From Corynebacterium tuberculostearicum (GTDB lineage: Bacteria > Actinomycetota > Actinomycetes > Mycobacteriales > Mycobacteriaceae): 64,000 bases of DNA. Both the position numbers and the translations under genes were made by a program. Positions 15,929 through 24,598 of the stretch are shown here, piece after piece (position 1 is the stretch's first letter; each line of letters starts with the position of its first letter). The stretch covers positions 744,001-808,000 of the forward strand of contig NZ_CP069791.1 in the NCBI RefSeq assembly GCF_016894265.1. The letters run 5' to 3'. The notes beneath the pieces were generated by a model, which saw nothing but the letters and a program-made list of their open reading frames with translations, was not told where the DNA came from and did no database searches.

Positions 15929-18900
15929 ATGAGTAGATTGAAAAACATATCCCGAGAGGGGTGGATGGTCTTTACCGCAGTGCTTGCTGCAATTGCGGTA
16001 ATTGCGGCCATGGTCGCCGTTCCGGGTGGCAAGGCGGAGGCTGCTGAGCCTACCGACTTCGTGCCGAATGAGACACTTAGTCCCCATCATGTGAAAGACG
16101 GGCGTGATACAACGTGGGGTCCACTCGTATGGGCTGGTGTACCGGAGGGACAACCTAAATCTAAGCAAACCGGCAATGATGTTGGTTGGGCGTGGTGTAT
16201 TGATTTCACAACCCGGGACCCAGCTGATGTAAATCGGAGCTACCACAAGTCGACGGCCGGTGCTCTCCGCTTTGACGATCCGAAGTATCAAGACGCTGCG
16301 ATTGGTGTGGCGATGAAGCTTCGTGATGCTACTAAGGCAGGGGATAAGAAACTTACCGCGAACTACAGTGTTTACTTGGCTGCTTTGGTCTCGGATGCTG
16401 CTGGTCGCTCAGAGGCTATTAAGGTCATTCGGGGGGACGGCGTTGTTGACCCCGACCGCTTTGCGGCTTTTACGGGCAGTGAGGACGAGTTCACTTCTGT
16501 CACGGGCCTCCGGATTATAAGCGACTCTGGTAAAAATGATGACCTAGATACATGGTTTGAAGTTGACCCGTCGGTGACTATTGAGAGTCAGCCGGCTGAC
16601 GCCTTTATTACTATTGTCGGCCCGGACGGTGTATGGAATATTCATAAAGGTCGTGGTCAGCGAGTAGTCCCAGTTGATCAGCCTGGTTTGCCTGACAATG
16701 GTGGTGGCTCTGAAGAGCCCACAACTTCTGAGGAGAAGCCATCTAACGTGACTACTCCTGAGAACCCGGGTGGTGAGACCTCTCCTAGCGGAACGACCGA
16801 GAATCCTGAGCCGTCTGGTTCTGAGGGGACCACTCCGAAGGACACCACCTCCGAGACGACTCCGGATAAGACGACTGATGTAGTACCTAATCCAGAACCG
16901 ACTCCTACTACTAGCGAGCAGGAAAAGGATCTTGAGCCCAAGATTGAAACGGAAGCTTCCATCAAGGACGGAAACCGTGTGGAAAAGGGCGCCACGGTTA
17001 TTGACACTGTGACGTATAAAGACCTTGTTCCGGGAAAGAAGTACACCCTGAAGGCAAAGCTGATCTCCAAGGAAGATGGCGAAACCGTACTGGGTGAAGG
17101 CTCCGAGGAACTGGTTCCGGAAGAGTCCGCCGGTGAAAAGGACGTTGAGATTACCGTCAACGACAAGGCAGATCCGGCTGTCGACGCTGCGGTTGCCTTC
17201 GAGAAGCTGGTATCTACCGAGGTAGATAAGGACGGCAACGAGACCACTGGCTCCACCGATGAAAACGTGATTGCTACTCACGAAAACATCAACGATGAGA
17301 AGCAGACCGTTAACACCAAGTGGACCCCGTCCATTGAGACCAACGCTGACCTTGACAACGCTAAGCAGGTAAAGGCTGGCGTCACCGTCAAGGACACCGT
17401 TACCTACACCGACTTGGTTCCTGGTAAGGAATACACCCTGAAGGCTGAGCTGCGTAACAAGGCTGAGAATGATAAGGGTGAGCACGAGGTCGTCGGCAAG
17501 GGCGATGTAACCTTCACCCCGGAGAAGTCTGCCGGTGAGCAGGTCGTTGACATCAAGGTCAACGACGATGTGGAGGGCGTCATCAAGGCGGCCGTCGCAT
17601 TCGAGGACCTCTACTCCAAGCAGGTCGACGAGAACGGTAAGGAAACTCCGAACTCTGATGAAGAGAAGAAGATTACCGATCACCGCGACATCGACGATGA
17701 GAAGCAGACCGTAACCTCCGAGATGGAGCCATCCATCGGCACCAAGGCTGAGAAGGCTGAGGGCGATGAGATTAAGGCTGGCACCGTCATCACCGATAAG
17801 GTTAAGTACAACGACCTGGTTGCTGGCAAGGAATACACTCTGAATGCAGAGCTGCGTTCCAAGGTCAAGGATGACAACGGTGAGTACCCGGTAATCGGCC
17901 ACGGTGAGAAGACCTTCGTGCCTTCTGCTTCTGAGGGCGAGGTAGAGGTTAAGATCACCGTTGATGAGGGTGTTACCGAGGCTGTTGATGAGGCAGTTGC
18001 TTTCGAGTACCTGACCTCTACTGCTGTTAACAAGGACGGCGAGGATTCCACCACTGGTGAGAAGAATGACATCGCCGACCACACCAACATCGAGGACAAG
18101 GCCCAGACCGTAAAGTCTGACAAGCCTTCCGAGACCACCACTCCGGAGACCACCACCTCTACGCCTACCGGGGAAACTGACGTTCCGGATACGCCTGGTG
18201 GCGGTGGCGAGGTCGAAACCTCTACGCCTTCTTCCTCTGAGGATTCCTCTACCTCGACGACTAGCGAGACCAGCGAGTCTGAGGAGCCGGGTAATTCTGA
18301 GAGCGAGCAGCCTTCCGAGTCTGAAGAGCCGTCTGAGTCTGAGTCCGGCGAGCCTTCTGAGTCTGAGTCTGTAGAGACCACGTCTTCTGAGGCTTCCGAG
18401 ACCTCTGAGTCTGACAAGCCTTCGGACGGCGAGTCGACGACCCCGGATAAGCCGACCGAGCCTTCTGAATCGACCGAGCCTAACGAGCCGGGTACCCCTG
18501 GTGACGACGAGAACGACACTCCGAAGGTTTCCACTAACGCTGACTTCGAGGGTGGCCTGCGTGAGGTTGTTGCTGGTGCCAAGGTTGTGGACCAGGTTTC
18601 TTACGAGGGTCTGGTTCCGGGTAAGGAATACATTCTGGATGCGCAGCTGATTTCCAAGGAGGACGGTAAGACCGTTCTTGGTGAGACTAAGGGTCACAAG
18701 TTCACCCCGGAGAGCGCTAATGGCACTGAGGCTGTCACCATCACCGTCAATGATGATGTGACCGAGCCGGTTGAGGCTGCGGTTGCCTTCGAGACGCTGA
18801 CTTCCACTCAGGTGGATAAGCACGGTGAGGACAACCCGACCGATGAGGACAACCCGAATCCGGTTGGTGAGCACAAGGACATCGATGACGAAGATCAGAC

Positions 18901-21900
18901 TGTGACCTCTGAGGGTTCTGAGAAGACTCCGAAGGTTTCCACTAACGCTGACTTCGAGGGTGGCCTGCGTGAGGTTGTTGCTGGTGCCAAGGTTGTGGAC
19001 CAGGTTTCTTACGAGGGTCTGGTTCCGGGTAAGGAATACATTCTGGATGCGCAGCTGATTTCCAAGGAGGACGGTAAGACCGTTCTTGGTGAGACTAAGG
19101 GTCACAAGTTCACCCCGGAGAGCGCTAATGGCACTGAGGCTGTCACCATCACCGTCAATGATGATGTGACCGAGCCGGTTGAGGCTGCGGTTGCCTTCGA
19201 GACGCTGACTTCCACTCAGGTGGATAAGCACGGTGAGGACAACCCGACCGATGAGGACAACCCGAATCCGGTTGGTGAGCACAAGGACATCGATGACGAA
19301 GATCAGACTGTGACCTCTGAGGGTTCTGAGAAGACTCCGAAGGTTTCCACTAACGCTGACTTCGAGGGTGGCCTGCGTGAGGTTGTTGCTGGTGCCAAGG
19401 TTGTGGACCAGGTTTCTTACGAGGGTCTGGTTCCGGGTAAGGAATACATTCTGGATGCGCAGCTGATTTCCAAGGAGGACGGTAAGACCGTTCTTGGTGA
19501 GACTAAGGGTCACAAGTTCACCCCGGAGAGCGCTAATGGCACTGAGGCTGTCACCATCACCGTCAATGATGATGTGACCGAGCCGGTTGAGGCTGCGGTT
19601 GCCTTCGAGACGCTGACTTCCACTCAGGTGGATAAGCACGGTGAGGACAACCCGACCGATGAGGACAACCCGAATCCGGTTGGTGAGCACAAGGACATCG
19701 ATGACGAAGATCAGACTGTGACCTCTGAGGGTTCTGAGAAGACTCCGAAGGTTTCCACTAACGCTGACTTCGAGGGTGGCCTGCGTGAGGTTGTTGCTGG
19801 TGCCAAGGTTGTGGACCAGGTTTCTTACGAGGGTCTGGTTCCGGGTAAGGAATACATTCTGGATGCGCAGCTGATTTCCAAGGAGGACGGTAAGACCGTT
19901 CTTGGTGAGACTAAGGGTCACAAGTTCACCCCGGAGAGCGCTAATGGCACTGAGGCTGTCACCATCACCGTCAATGATGATGTGACCGAGCCGGTTGAGG
20001 CTGCGGTTGCCTTCGAGACGCTGACTTCCACTCAGGTGGATAAGCACGGTGAGGACAACCCGACCGATGAGGACAACCCGAATCCGGTTGGTGAGCACAA
20101 GGACATCGATGACGAAGATCAGACTGTGACCTCTGAGGGTTCTGAGAAGACTCCGAAGGTTTCCACTAACGCTGACTTCGAGGGTGGCCTGCGTGAGGTT
20201 GTTGCTGGTGCCAAGGTTGTGGACCAGGTTTCTTACGAGGGTCTGGTTCCGGGTAAGGAATACATTCTGGATGCGCAGCTGATTTCCAAGGAGGACGGTA
20301 AGACCGTTCTTGGTGAGACTAAGGGTCACAAGTTCACCCCGGAGAGCGCTAATGGCACTGAGGCTGTCACCATCACCGTCAATGATGATGTGACCGAGCC
20401 GGTTGAGGCTGCGGTTGCCTTCGAGACGCTGACTTCCACTCAGGTGGATAAGCACGGTGAGGACAACCCGACCGATGAGGACAACCCGAATCCGGTTGGT
20501 GAGCACAAGGACATCGATGACGAAGATCAGACTGTGACCTCTGAGGGTTCTGAGAAGACTCCGAAGGTTTCCACTAACGCTGACTTCGAGGGTGGCCTGC
20601 GTGAGGTTGTTGCTGGTGCCAAGGTTGTGGACCAGGTTTCTTACGAGGGTCTGGTTCCGGGTAAGGAATACATTCTGGATGCGCAGCTGATTTCCAAGGA
20701 GGACGGTAAGACCGTTCTTGGTGAGACTAAGGGTCACAAGTTCACCCCGGAGAGCGCTAATGGCACTGAGGCTGTCACCATCACCGTCAATGATGATGTG
20801 ACCGAGCCGGTTGAGGCTGCGGTTGCCTTCGAGACGCTGACTTCCACTCAGGTGGATAAGCACGGTGAGGACAACCCGACCGATGAGGACAACCCGAATC
20901 CGGTTGGTGAGCACAAGGACATCGATGACGAAGATCAGACTGTGACCTCTGAGGGTTCTGAGAAGACTCCGAAGGTTTCCACTAACGCTGACTTCGAGGG
21001 TGGCCTGCGTGAGGTTGTTGCTGGTGCCAAGGTTGTGGACCAGGTTTCTTACGAGGGTCTGGTTCCGGGTAAGGAATACATTCTGGATGCGCAGCTGATT
21101 TCCAAGGAGGACGGTAAGACCGTTCTTGGTGAGACTAAGGGTCACAAGTTCACCCCGGAGAGCGCTAATGGCACTGAGGCTGTCACCATCACCGTCAATG
21201 ATGATGTGACCGAGCCGGTTGAGGCTGCGGTTGCCTTCGAGACGCTGACTTCCACTCAGGTGGATAAGCACGGTGAGGACAACCCGACCGATGAGGACAA
21301 CCCGAATCCGGTTGGTGAGCACAAGGACATCGATGACGAAGATCAGACTGTGACCTCTGAGGGTTCTGAGAAGACTCCGAAGGTTTCCACTAACGCTGAC
21401 TTCGAGGGTGGCCTGCGTGAGGTTGTTGCTGGTGCCAAGGTTGTGGACCAGGTTTCTTACGAGGGTCTGGTTCCGGGTAAGGAATACATTCTGGATGCGC
21501 AGCTGATTTCCAAGGAGGACGGTAAGACCGTTCTTGGTGAGACTAAGGGTCACAAGTTCACCCCGGAGAGCGCTAATGGCACTGAGGCTGTCACCATCAC
21601 CGTCAATGATGATGTGACCGAGCCGGTTGAGGCTGCGGTTGCCTTCGAGACGCTGACTTCCACTCAGGTGGATAAGCACGGTGAGGACAACCCGACCGAT
21701 GAGGACAACCCGAATCCGGTTGGTGAGCACAAGGACATCGATGACGAAGATCAGACTGTGACCTCTGAGGGTTCTGAGAAGACTCCGAAGGTTTCCACTA
21801 ACGCTGACTTCGAGGGTGGCCTGCGTGAGGTTGTTGCTGGTGCCAAGGTTGTGGACCAGGTTTCTTACGAGGGTCTGGTTCCGGGTAAGGAATACATTCT

Positions 21901-23434
21901 GGATGCGCAGCTGATTTCCAAGGAGGACGGTAAGACCGTTCTTGGTGAGACTAAGGGTCACAAGTTCACCCCGGAGAGCGCTAATGGCACTGAGGCTGTC
22001 ACCATCACCGTCAATGATGATGTGACCGAGCCGGTTGAGGCTGCGGTTGCCTTCGAGACGCTGACTTCCACTCAGGTGGATAAGCACGGTGAGGACAACC
22101 CGACCGATGAGGACAACCCGAATCCGGTTGGTGAGCACAAGGACATCGATGACGAAGATCAGACTGTGACCTCTGAGGGTTCTGAGAAGACTCCGAAGGT
22201 TTCCACTAACGCTGACTTCGAGGGTGGCCTGCGTGAGGTTGTTGCTGGTGCCAAGGTTGTGGACCAGGTTTCTTACGAGGGTCTGGTTCCGGGTAAGGAA
22301 TACATTCTGGATGCGCAGCTGATTTCCAAGGAGGACGGTAAGACCGTTCTTGGTGAGACTAAGGGTCACAAGTTCACCCCGGAGAGCGCTAATGGCACTG
22401 AGGCTGTCACCATCACCGTCAATGATGATGTGACCGAGCCGGTTGAGGCTGCGGTTGCCTTCGAGACGCTGACTTCCACTCAGGTGGATAAGCACGGTGA
22501 GGACAACCCGACCGATGAGGACAACCCGAATCCGGTTGGTGAGCACAAGGACATCGATGACGAAGATCAGACTGTGACCTCTGAGGGTTCTGAGAAGACT
22601 CCGAAGGTTTCCACTAACGCTGACTTCGAGGGTGGCCTGCGTGAGGTTGTTGCTGGTGCCAAGGTTGTGGACCAGGTTTCTTACGAGGGTCTGGTTCCGG
22701 GTAAGGAATACATTCTGGATGCGCAGCTGATTTCCAAGGAGGACGGTAAGACCGTTCTTGGTGAGACTAAGGGTCACAAGTTCACCCCGGAGAGCGCTAA
22801 TGGCACTGAGGCTGTCACCATCACCGTCAATGATGATGTGACCGAGCCGGTTGAGGCTGCGGTTGCCTTCGAGGAGCTCACCTCCACTGAGGTCAACGAG
22901 AAGGGTGAGGACACCCCGGATACCACTCCGGAGAATCCGAACCACATCGCTGAGCACAAGGACATCAATGATGAGGACCAGACCGTAACCTCCCACGAGG
23001 TTGAGGGTCAGGAGCCGGGCGACGGCGGATCCTCCCACGGTTCCTCCAAGGACAATAAGTGGTGGCTCATCCTGATTCCGGGCATCGGCTTGGGCAAGAT
23101 CATCAAGGATCACTTCGACCACAAGGATCATGGCAACCACAACGGTGGCCACGGTGACAACACCGGTAACCACGATGGTGGCAATGGTCACGAGGTCCAG
23201 GGTCAGGATGCTCCTAAGGGCGGCAACTCTGACAATGGTCACGAGGACAAGGGTCAGGATGCTCCTCAGGGCGGCAACTCTGACAATGGACACGGCCGTG
23301 GCGTCGAGGTCCAAGGTCAGGAACCTGAAGAGACTGGTAACGCACTGCCATCCAACGCTGACCGCGTTGAGATTAAGTCCGTACCGTCCGGCGCAACCGA
23401 GCTTGAGCCGGGTATGCAGGATTACATCAAGTAG
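15929..23434 (+). CDS. Giant VaFE-repeat surface protein
   Basis: 2501 residues. Signal peptide (to about residue 40) is followed by an N-terminal domain with WAWCIDF (Cys90), resembling thioester adhesin domains, though I cannot place the Gln partner. Three diverged VaFE Ig-like domains start near residues 338, 467 and 600. A Ser/Glu/Thr/Pro linker (about 731-862) leads to ten identical 136-residue VaFE units and an eleventh that diverges at its end. Each has the AVAFE, EHKDI and DQTV signatures of T-Q ester-bond domains, but the expected Thr is Gln. The C-terminus has a short hydrophobic stretch WWLILIPGIGLGK (about 2378-2390), then a His/Gly/Asp-rich tail with two GQDAP(K/Q)GGNSDNGH units and no LPXTG. 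A sortase gene follows. Probably a long stalk-like adhesin; ligand and anchoring route are unknown. Confidence 0.88.
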   Translation: MSRLKNISREGWMVFTAVLAAIAVIAAMVAVPGGKAEAAEPTDFVPNETLSPHHVKDGRDTTWGPLVWAGVPEGQPKSKQTGNDVGWAWCIDFTTRDPADVNRSYHKSTAGALRFDDPKYQDAAIGVAMKLRDATKAGDKKLTANYSVYLAALVSDAAGRSEAIKVIRGDGVVDPDRFAAFTGSEDEFTSVTGLRIISDSGKNDDLDTWFEVDPSVTIESQPADAFITIVGPDGVWNIHKGRGQRVVPVDQPGLPDNGGGSEEPTTSEEKPSNVTTPENPGGETSPSGTTENPEPSGSEGTTPKDTTSETTPDKTTDVVPNPEPTPTTSEQEKDLEPKIETEASIKDGNRVEKGATVIDTVTYKDLVPGKKYTLKAKLISKEDGETVLGEGSEELVPEESAGEKDVEITVNDKADPAVDAAVAFEKLVSTEVDKDGNETTGSTDENVIATHENINDEKQTVNTKWTPSIETNADLDNAKQVKAGVTVKDTVTYTDLVPGKEYTLKAELRNKAENDKGEHEVVGKGDVTFTPEKSAGEQVVDIKVNDDVEGVIKAAVAFEDLYSKQVDENGKETPNSDEEKKITDHRDIDDEKQTVTSEMEPSIGTKAEKAEGDEIKAGTVITDKVKYNDLVAGKEYTLNAELRSKVKDDNGEYPVIGHGEKTFVPSASEGEVEVKITVDEGVTEAVDEAVAFEYLTSTAVNKDGEDSTTGEKNDIADHTNIEDKAQTVKSDKPSETTTPETTTSTPTGETDVPDTPGGGGEVETSTPSSSEDSSTSTTSETSESEEPGNSESEQPSESEEPSESESGEPSESESVETTSSEASETSESDKPSDGESTTPDKPTEPSESTEPNEPGTPGDDENDTPKVSTNADFEGGLREVVAGAKVVDQVSYEGLVPGKEYILDAQLISKEDGKTVLGETKGHKFTPESANGTEAVTITVNDDVTEPVEAAVAFETLTSTQVDKHGEDNPTDEDNPNPVGEHKDIDDEDQTVTSEGSEKTPKVSTNADFEGGLREVVAGAKVVDQVSYEGLVPGKEYILDAQLISKEDGKTVLGETKGHKFTPESANGTEAVTITVNDDVTEPVEAAVAFETLTSTQVDKHGEDNPTDEDNPNPVGEHKDIDDEDQTVTSEGSEKTPKVSTNADFEGGLREVVAGAKVVDQVSYEGLVPGKEYILDAQLISKEDGKTVLGETKGHKFTPESANGTEAVTITVNDDVTEPVEAAVAFETLTSTQVDKHGEDNPTDEDNPNPVGEHKDIDDEDQTVTSEGSEKTPKVSTNADFEGGLREVVAGAKVVDQVSYEGLVPGKEYILDAQLISKEDGKTVLGETKGHKFTPESANGTEAVTITVNDDVTEPVEAAVAFETLTSTQVDKHGEDNPTDEDNPNPVGEHKDIDDEDQTVTSEGSEKTPKVSTNADFEGGLREVVAGAKVVDQVSYEGLVPGKEYILDAQLISKEDGKTVLGETKGHKFTPESANGTEAVTITVNDDVTEPVEAAVAFETLTSTQVDKHGEDNPTDEDNPNPVGEHKDIDDEDQTVTSEGSEKTPKVSTNADFEGGLREVVAGAKVVDQVSYEGLVPGKEYILDAQLISKEDGKTVLGETKGHKFTPESANGTEAVTITVNDDVTEPVEAAVAFETLTSTQVDKHGEDNPTDEDNPNPVGEHKDIDDEDQTVTSEGSEKTPKVSTNADFEGGLREVVAGAKVVDQVSYEGLVPGKEYILDAQLISKEDGKTVLGETKGHKFTPESANGTEAVTITVNDDVTEPVEAAVAFETLTSTQVDKHGEDNPTDEDNPNPVGEHKDIDDEDQTVTSEGSEKTPKVSTNADFEGGLREVVAGAKVVDQVSYEGLVPGKEYILDAQLISKEDGKTVLGETKGHKFTPESANGTEAVTITVNDDVTEPVEAAVAFETLTSTQVDKHGEDNPTDEDNPNPVGEHKDIDDEDQTVTSEGSEKTPKVSTNADFEGGLREVVAGAKVVDQVSYEGLVPGKEYILDAQLISKEDGKTVLGETKGHKFTPESANGTEAVTITVNDDVTEPVEAAVAFETLTSTQVDKHGEDNPTDEDNPNPVGEHKDIDDEDQTVTSEGSEKTPKVSTNADFEGGLREVVAGAKVVDQVSYEGLVPGKEYILDAQLISKEDGKTVLGETKGHKFTPESANGTEAVTITVNDDVTEPVEAAVAFETLTSTQVDKHGEDNPTDEDNPNPVGEHKDIDDEDQTVTSEGSEKTPKVSTNADFEGGLREVVAGAKVVDQVSYEGLVPGKEYILDAQLISKEDGKTVLGETKGHKFTPESANGTEAVTITVNDDVTEPVEAAVAFEELTSTEVNEKGEDTPDTTPENPNHIAEHKDINDEDQTVTSHEVEGQEPGDGGSSHGSSKDNKWWLILIPGIGLGKIIKDHFDHKDHGNHNGGHGDNTGNHDGGNGHEVQGQDAPKGGNSDNGHEDKGQDAPQGGNSDNGHGRGVEVQGQEPEETGNALPSNADRVEIKSVPSGATELEPGMQDYIK
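18521..22873 (+). repeat. Tandem array: ten identical 408-bp units plus a 273-bp partial unit
   Basis: Unit starts lie at 18521 and every 408 bases to 22601. Units compared line by line show no base differences; the eleventh is identical for 273 bases and then diverges. Each unit encodes one 136-residue VaFE domain. Confidence 0.95.
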
Positions 23435-23496
23435 TCCATAAGCATCGGTGCGGCGGCCCGCGGGTCGCCCCACCGGGGTTGAGACTTAAACACCAA

Positions 23497-23538
23497 AAAT
23501 CCCCTCCAGGGTGTGACTGCACACGCTGGAGGGGATTT
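23497..23538 (+). terminator. Terminator between surface-protein gene and sortase gene
   Basis: AAATCCCCTCCAG (23497-23509) pairs with CTGGAGGGGATTT (23526-23538). A strong 13-base stem, also A/T-flanked on both sides, so it could work in both directions. The sortase gene therefore probably needs readthrough or its own promoter. Confidence 0.75.
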
Positions 23539-23589
23539 GCATATAACCTGCACAAGGTAGACAAATCGAGGAAGTAGAGGAAGCTAGCT

Positions 23590-24447
23590 ATGGGAAAGCA
23601 CGCGCAACCACAGCAGCCAGAAGACAATGGAATGTCGCAGCATCCGGCGAGTAGGGAAGAAGGGGGCGTCGGCAAGCAGGGCATGGGCCGTGGCAAGCTG
23701 ATCGCTATTATCGCGGCCATCATTGCGGTGGCGTTGGTCTTGCTGCAGGTAGTGCTGTACCTGGCGCGCGATGATGAGGATGAGGCCGGCTCGGCGCCGG
23801 AGACGGTAGCCAGCGAGAGCGCACCGGAGGAATCCGGGCCGAAATCCGATGCCTTCGTGGATGATTCGGGCCAGCAGGAGCACGAGTATGAGGCCGCGCC
23901 TGGTGAGTTCAAGGGCTTTGAGGGCATGTCCGTGGGTATCGATGGCGAATATGCGGCCGTAGACCCCGTACAGGTCACGGACCAGGGCGTGCTGCTTCCG
24001 CCACACGACGTCACCCGCGTGGGCTGGTACTCCGCCTCCGCTGTGCCGGGTGAGCCGGGCAACGTGGGCTCGAGTGTGATTACCGGCCACATTAACTACC
24101 AGGGCCAGGGAACCGGTTATGCGGAGAAGTTCACCAAGCTGAAGAAGGACCAGGAATTTACCGTGGTCATCGACGGCCAGGAGCGCACCTTCCGCGTAAC
24201 TGAGGCGCCGTACCGCCTGCCTAAGGGCTCCGGATTCCCGGACGTGGTTAATGATAAGGAAGGCGAGAACCGCCTGGTTCTCATTACCTGCGGCGGCCAG
24301 TTTGTTGGCGGCGCGCTGGGTTATGAGGACAACATCATTACCGTGGCGGAGCCGGTAGGCGAGCCAGAGCAGCCCGCCGAGCAGCCGGCAGGGGAGGCTC
24401 CGGCCGAAGCCCCAGCCGAGGCACCGGCTGAGGCACCTGCAGCCTAG
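23590..24447 (+). CDS. Class F-like sortase with the catalytic Arg position occupied by Glu
   Basis: 285 residues: a cytoplasmic N-terminus, one membrane segment (about 37-59), an acidic linker, the sortase domain (about 105-260) and an Ala/Pro/Glu-rich tail. Sortases are extracytoplasmic transpeptidases using His, Cys and Arg. His167 (VITGHINY) and Cys234 (VLITCGGQF) are present. The usual class F end YRDN, which provides Arg, reads YEDN with Glu246 (gag at 24325-24327). It follows the giant surface-protein gene by 155 bp, so that protein is the obvious candidate substrate, although it lacks LPXTG. Fold assignment is firm; activity is uncertain. ATG 23590 lies downstream of gaggaag. Confidence 0.87.
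   Translation: MGKHAQPQQPEDNGMSQHPASREEGGVGKQGMGRGKLIAIIAAIIAVALVLLQVVLYLARDDEDEAGSAPETVASESAPEESGPKSDAFVDDSGQQEHEYEAAPGEFKGFEGMSVGIDGEYAAVDPVQVTDQGVLLPPHDVTRVGWYSASAVPGEPGNVGSSVITGHINYQGQGTGYAEKFTKLKKDQEFTVVIDGQERTFRVTEAPYRLPKGSGFPDVVNDKEGENRLVLITCGGQFVGGALGYEDNIITVAEPVGEPEQPAEQPAGEAPAEAPAEAPAEAPAA
23661..23676 (+). repeat. 16-bp word AGGGGGCGTCGGCAAG, copy 2
   Basis: Exact copy inside the sortase gene, here on the coding strand, where it encodes GGVGK in the cytoplasmic tail. Confidence 0.6.
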
Positions 24448-24458
24448 GCTGAACCTTT

Positions 24459-24495
24459 TAAGGCGCCCTGTGGAATTGCCCACAGGGCGCCTTTG
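24459..24495 (+). terminator. Terminator after sortase gene
   Basis: AAGGCGCCCTGTGG pairs with the CCACAGGGCGCCTT arm, followed by TTTGCTT. Confidence 0.85.
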
Positions 24496-24598
24496 CTTAT
24501 CCGGCTCACCTGGCATGTAGGTGGTGGGGTTGGGACCTAAATATGAAATAATTTAGGGCAGTAAACGCCGCTGCCTGCGGCTTAGAAGGAGCATTTTC

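Noticed and set aside
18521..22873. Regular repeats as a CRISPR or minisatellite array
   Set aside because: Units are 408 bp, in frame and encode a protein domain; there are no spacers.
16544..23473. 2309-codon open frame antisense to the giant surface-protein gene
   Set aside because: It is open only because the 408-bp unit is a multiple of three and has no stop in that frame; one unit without stops gives a long frame. No ribosome site, and the sense strand has all domain features.
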